Shown: positions 63,385 through 64,000 of the stretch, in pieces
How the letters are laid out: every line of letters begins with the position of its first letter
Position numbering within the stretch: the first letter of the stretch is position 1
Assembly: GCA_028583405.1 (NCBI GenBank)
Contig: CM053249.1
Location: forward strand, 39,089,259 to 39,153,258
DNA: 64,000 nucleotides
Source of the DNA: Pogonophryne albipinna
Lineage: Eukaryota; Chordata; Actinopteri; Perciformes; Artedidraconidae
Direction of reading: 5' to 3'
Translations under genes and position numbers: made by a program
Notes under the pieces: model-generated
The model's input: only the letters and a program-made list of their open reading frames with translations
Told to the model about the DNA's origin: nothing
Databases searched by the model: none

Positions 63385-63910
63385 AGGTCCCATGTCATGC
63401 TTTTCCGGTTGTTACCCGTCCCCTTGTGTGTTATGAAGGTTTTTCTGCATGTGAACGGTCTGCAGAGTCACAAACCCTCAAAGTACACCCTGTAGGGAGT
63501 GAAACTCTAACACAGAAAAGACCTGTCTATGCTGCCCCAGAACGCCTCGTTGGACATTTCTCTTTTTCCATAGTTTTCTCCCTGGGTACAGTGACGTGCC
63601 CATACCCAAATGGACCCATTGGTCCAAATGGACCAATCCGTGGAGCCGTTACGTTAAGTCCGCGGATTGGTCCAAATGGACCAATCGGCGGACTTCCTCA
63701 CACACACTCAATCTTTTTTCAGCTGCAGCTCTGCCGATTTCTCCTCCCTGAGACGGCGGGATGCGGCGAGGCTGTGAGTCTGTGTGTGAGCACACACACA
63801 AACTCCCAGCCAGGCTGTGGGTGTGTGTGTGTGCTCAGGTTGGTTTTGGGCTGGGTTTCGCTGTGTCTCGCTGTCTCGCAGACGGCCACTGGGCCCAAGA
63901 CATGGGACCT
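63385..63910. mobile_element. TTAA-flanked MITE
   Basis: Termini AGGTCCCATGTCATG and inverse CAAGACATGGGACCT (14 of 15 match), flanked by TTAA at 63381-63384 and 63911-63914. TTAA targets are used by piggyBac and Kolobok elements; the AGG start favours the latter. No transposase. Overlapping open frames are not supported as genes. Confidence 0.8.
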
Positions 63911-64000
63911 TTAAACGTAACAATGGGCATAATAGATTCAGACTTCAGTGTCCAATCATTTAGAGGGTCATTCCTTGATTAAAACCTAACCATGCATATA

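Noticed and set aside
63426..63914. 162-codon open frame
   Set aside because: Lies almost entirely inside the TTAA MITE and is made of repeat and palindrome sequence.

Overview
The window looks like teleost fish DNA, probably percomorph. It is one piece of a very large intron region with a single recognisable host exon. That exon (9348-9490, minus strand) has canonical splice sites and encodes 47 codons that match, from memory, the amino-terminal part of the carbonic-anhydrase-related protein CA10. No other host exon was found, so the remainder is read as CA10 intron or intergenic DNA. Support for a fish comes from the mixture of repeats: many hAT elements, L2-, L1- and Rex/RTE-type LINEs, a DIRS tyrosine-recombinase retrotransposon, a tRNA-derived SINE and long (CA)n tracts.

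Layout. 1-4112 is a nest of hAT elements, three levels deep on one side; the inner insertions have exact 8-bp target duplications. 4113-10830 is intron with the CA10 exon. 10831-16440 is a minus-strand L1 whose body is interrupted by a hAT MITE and by an L2 fragment that itself carries a hAT. 17900-21150 is a decayed plus-strand LINE. 21650-30640 holds MITE-like repeats, long dinucleotide tracts, a 37-bp minisatellite and degenerate ATTACACCC repeats. 30640-35525 is an almost intact L2-type LINE (ORF1 esterase; ORF2 endonuclease plus reverse transcriptase with one in-frame stop). 35526-42050 is intron with LINE tails.

42056-55171 is the most structured part. A 3.9-kb hAT with a nested hAT lies next to a DIRS element of about 5.4 kb. 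The DIRS sits in one arm of an inverted duplication; the other arm (53648-54494) keeps the empty DIRS site and interrupts a TTAA-flanked element with a THAP-domain ORF. 55195-63914 holds an inverted-terminal-repeat element, a solo LTR, an L2 inserted in another LINE, a second ATTACACCC array, an LTR-like segment and a TTAA MITE.

The elements do not act together as a pathway. They do allow insertion order to be read: hAT 42056-45924 came first, then the inverted duplication, and most simply DIRS later. No bacterial-type operon, CRISPR array or complete host gene was seen. Family names rest on motif recognition and remembered consensus features; no database search was possible.
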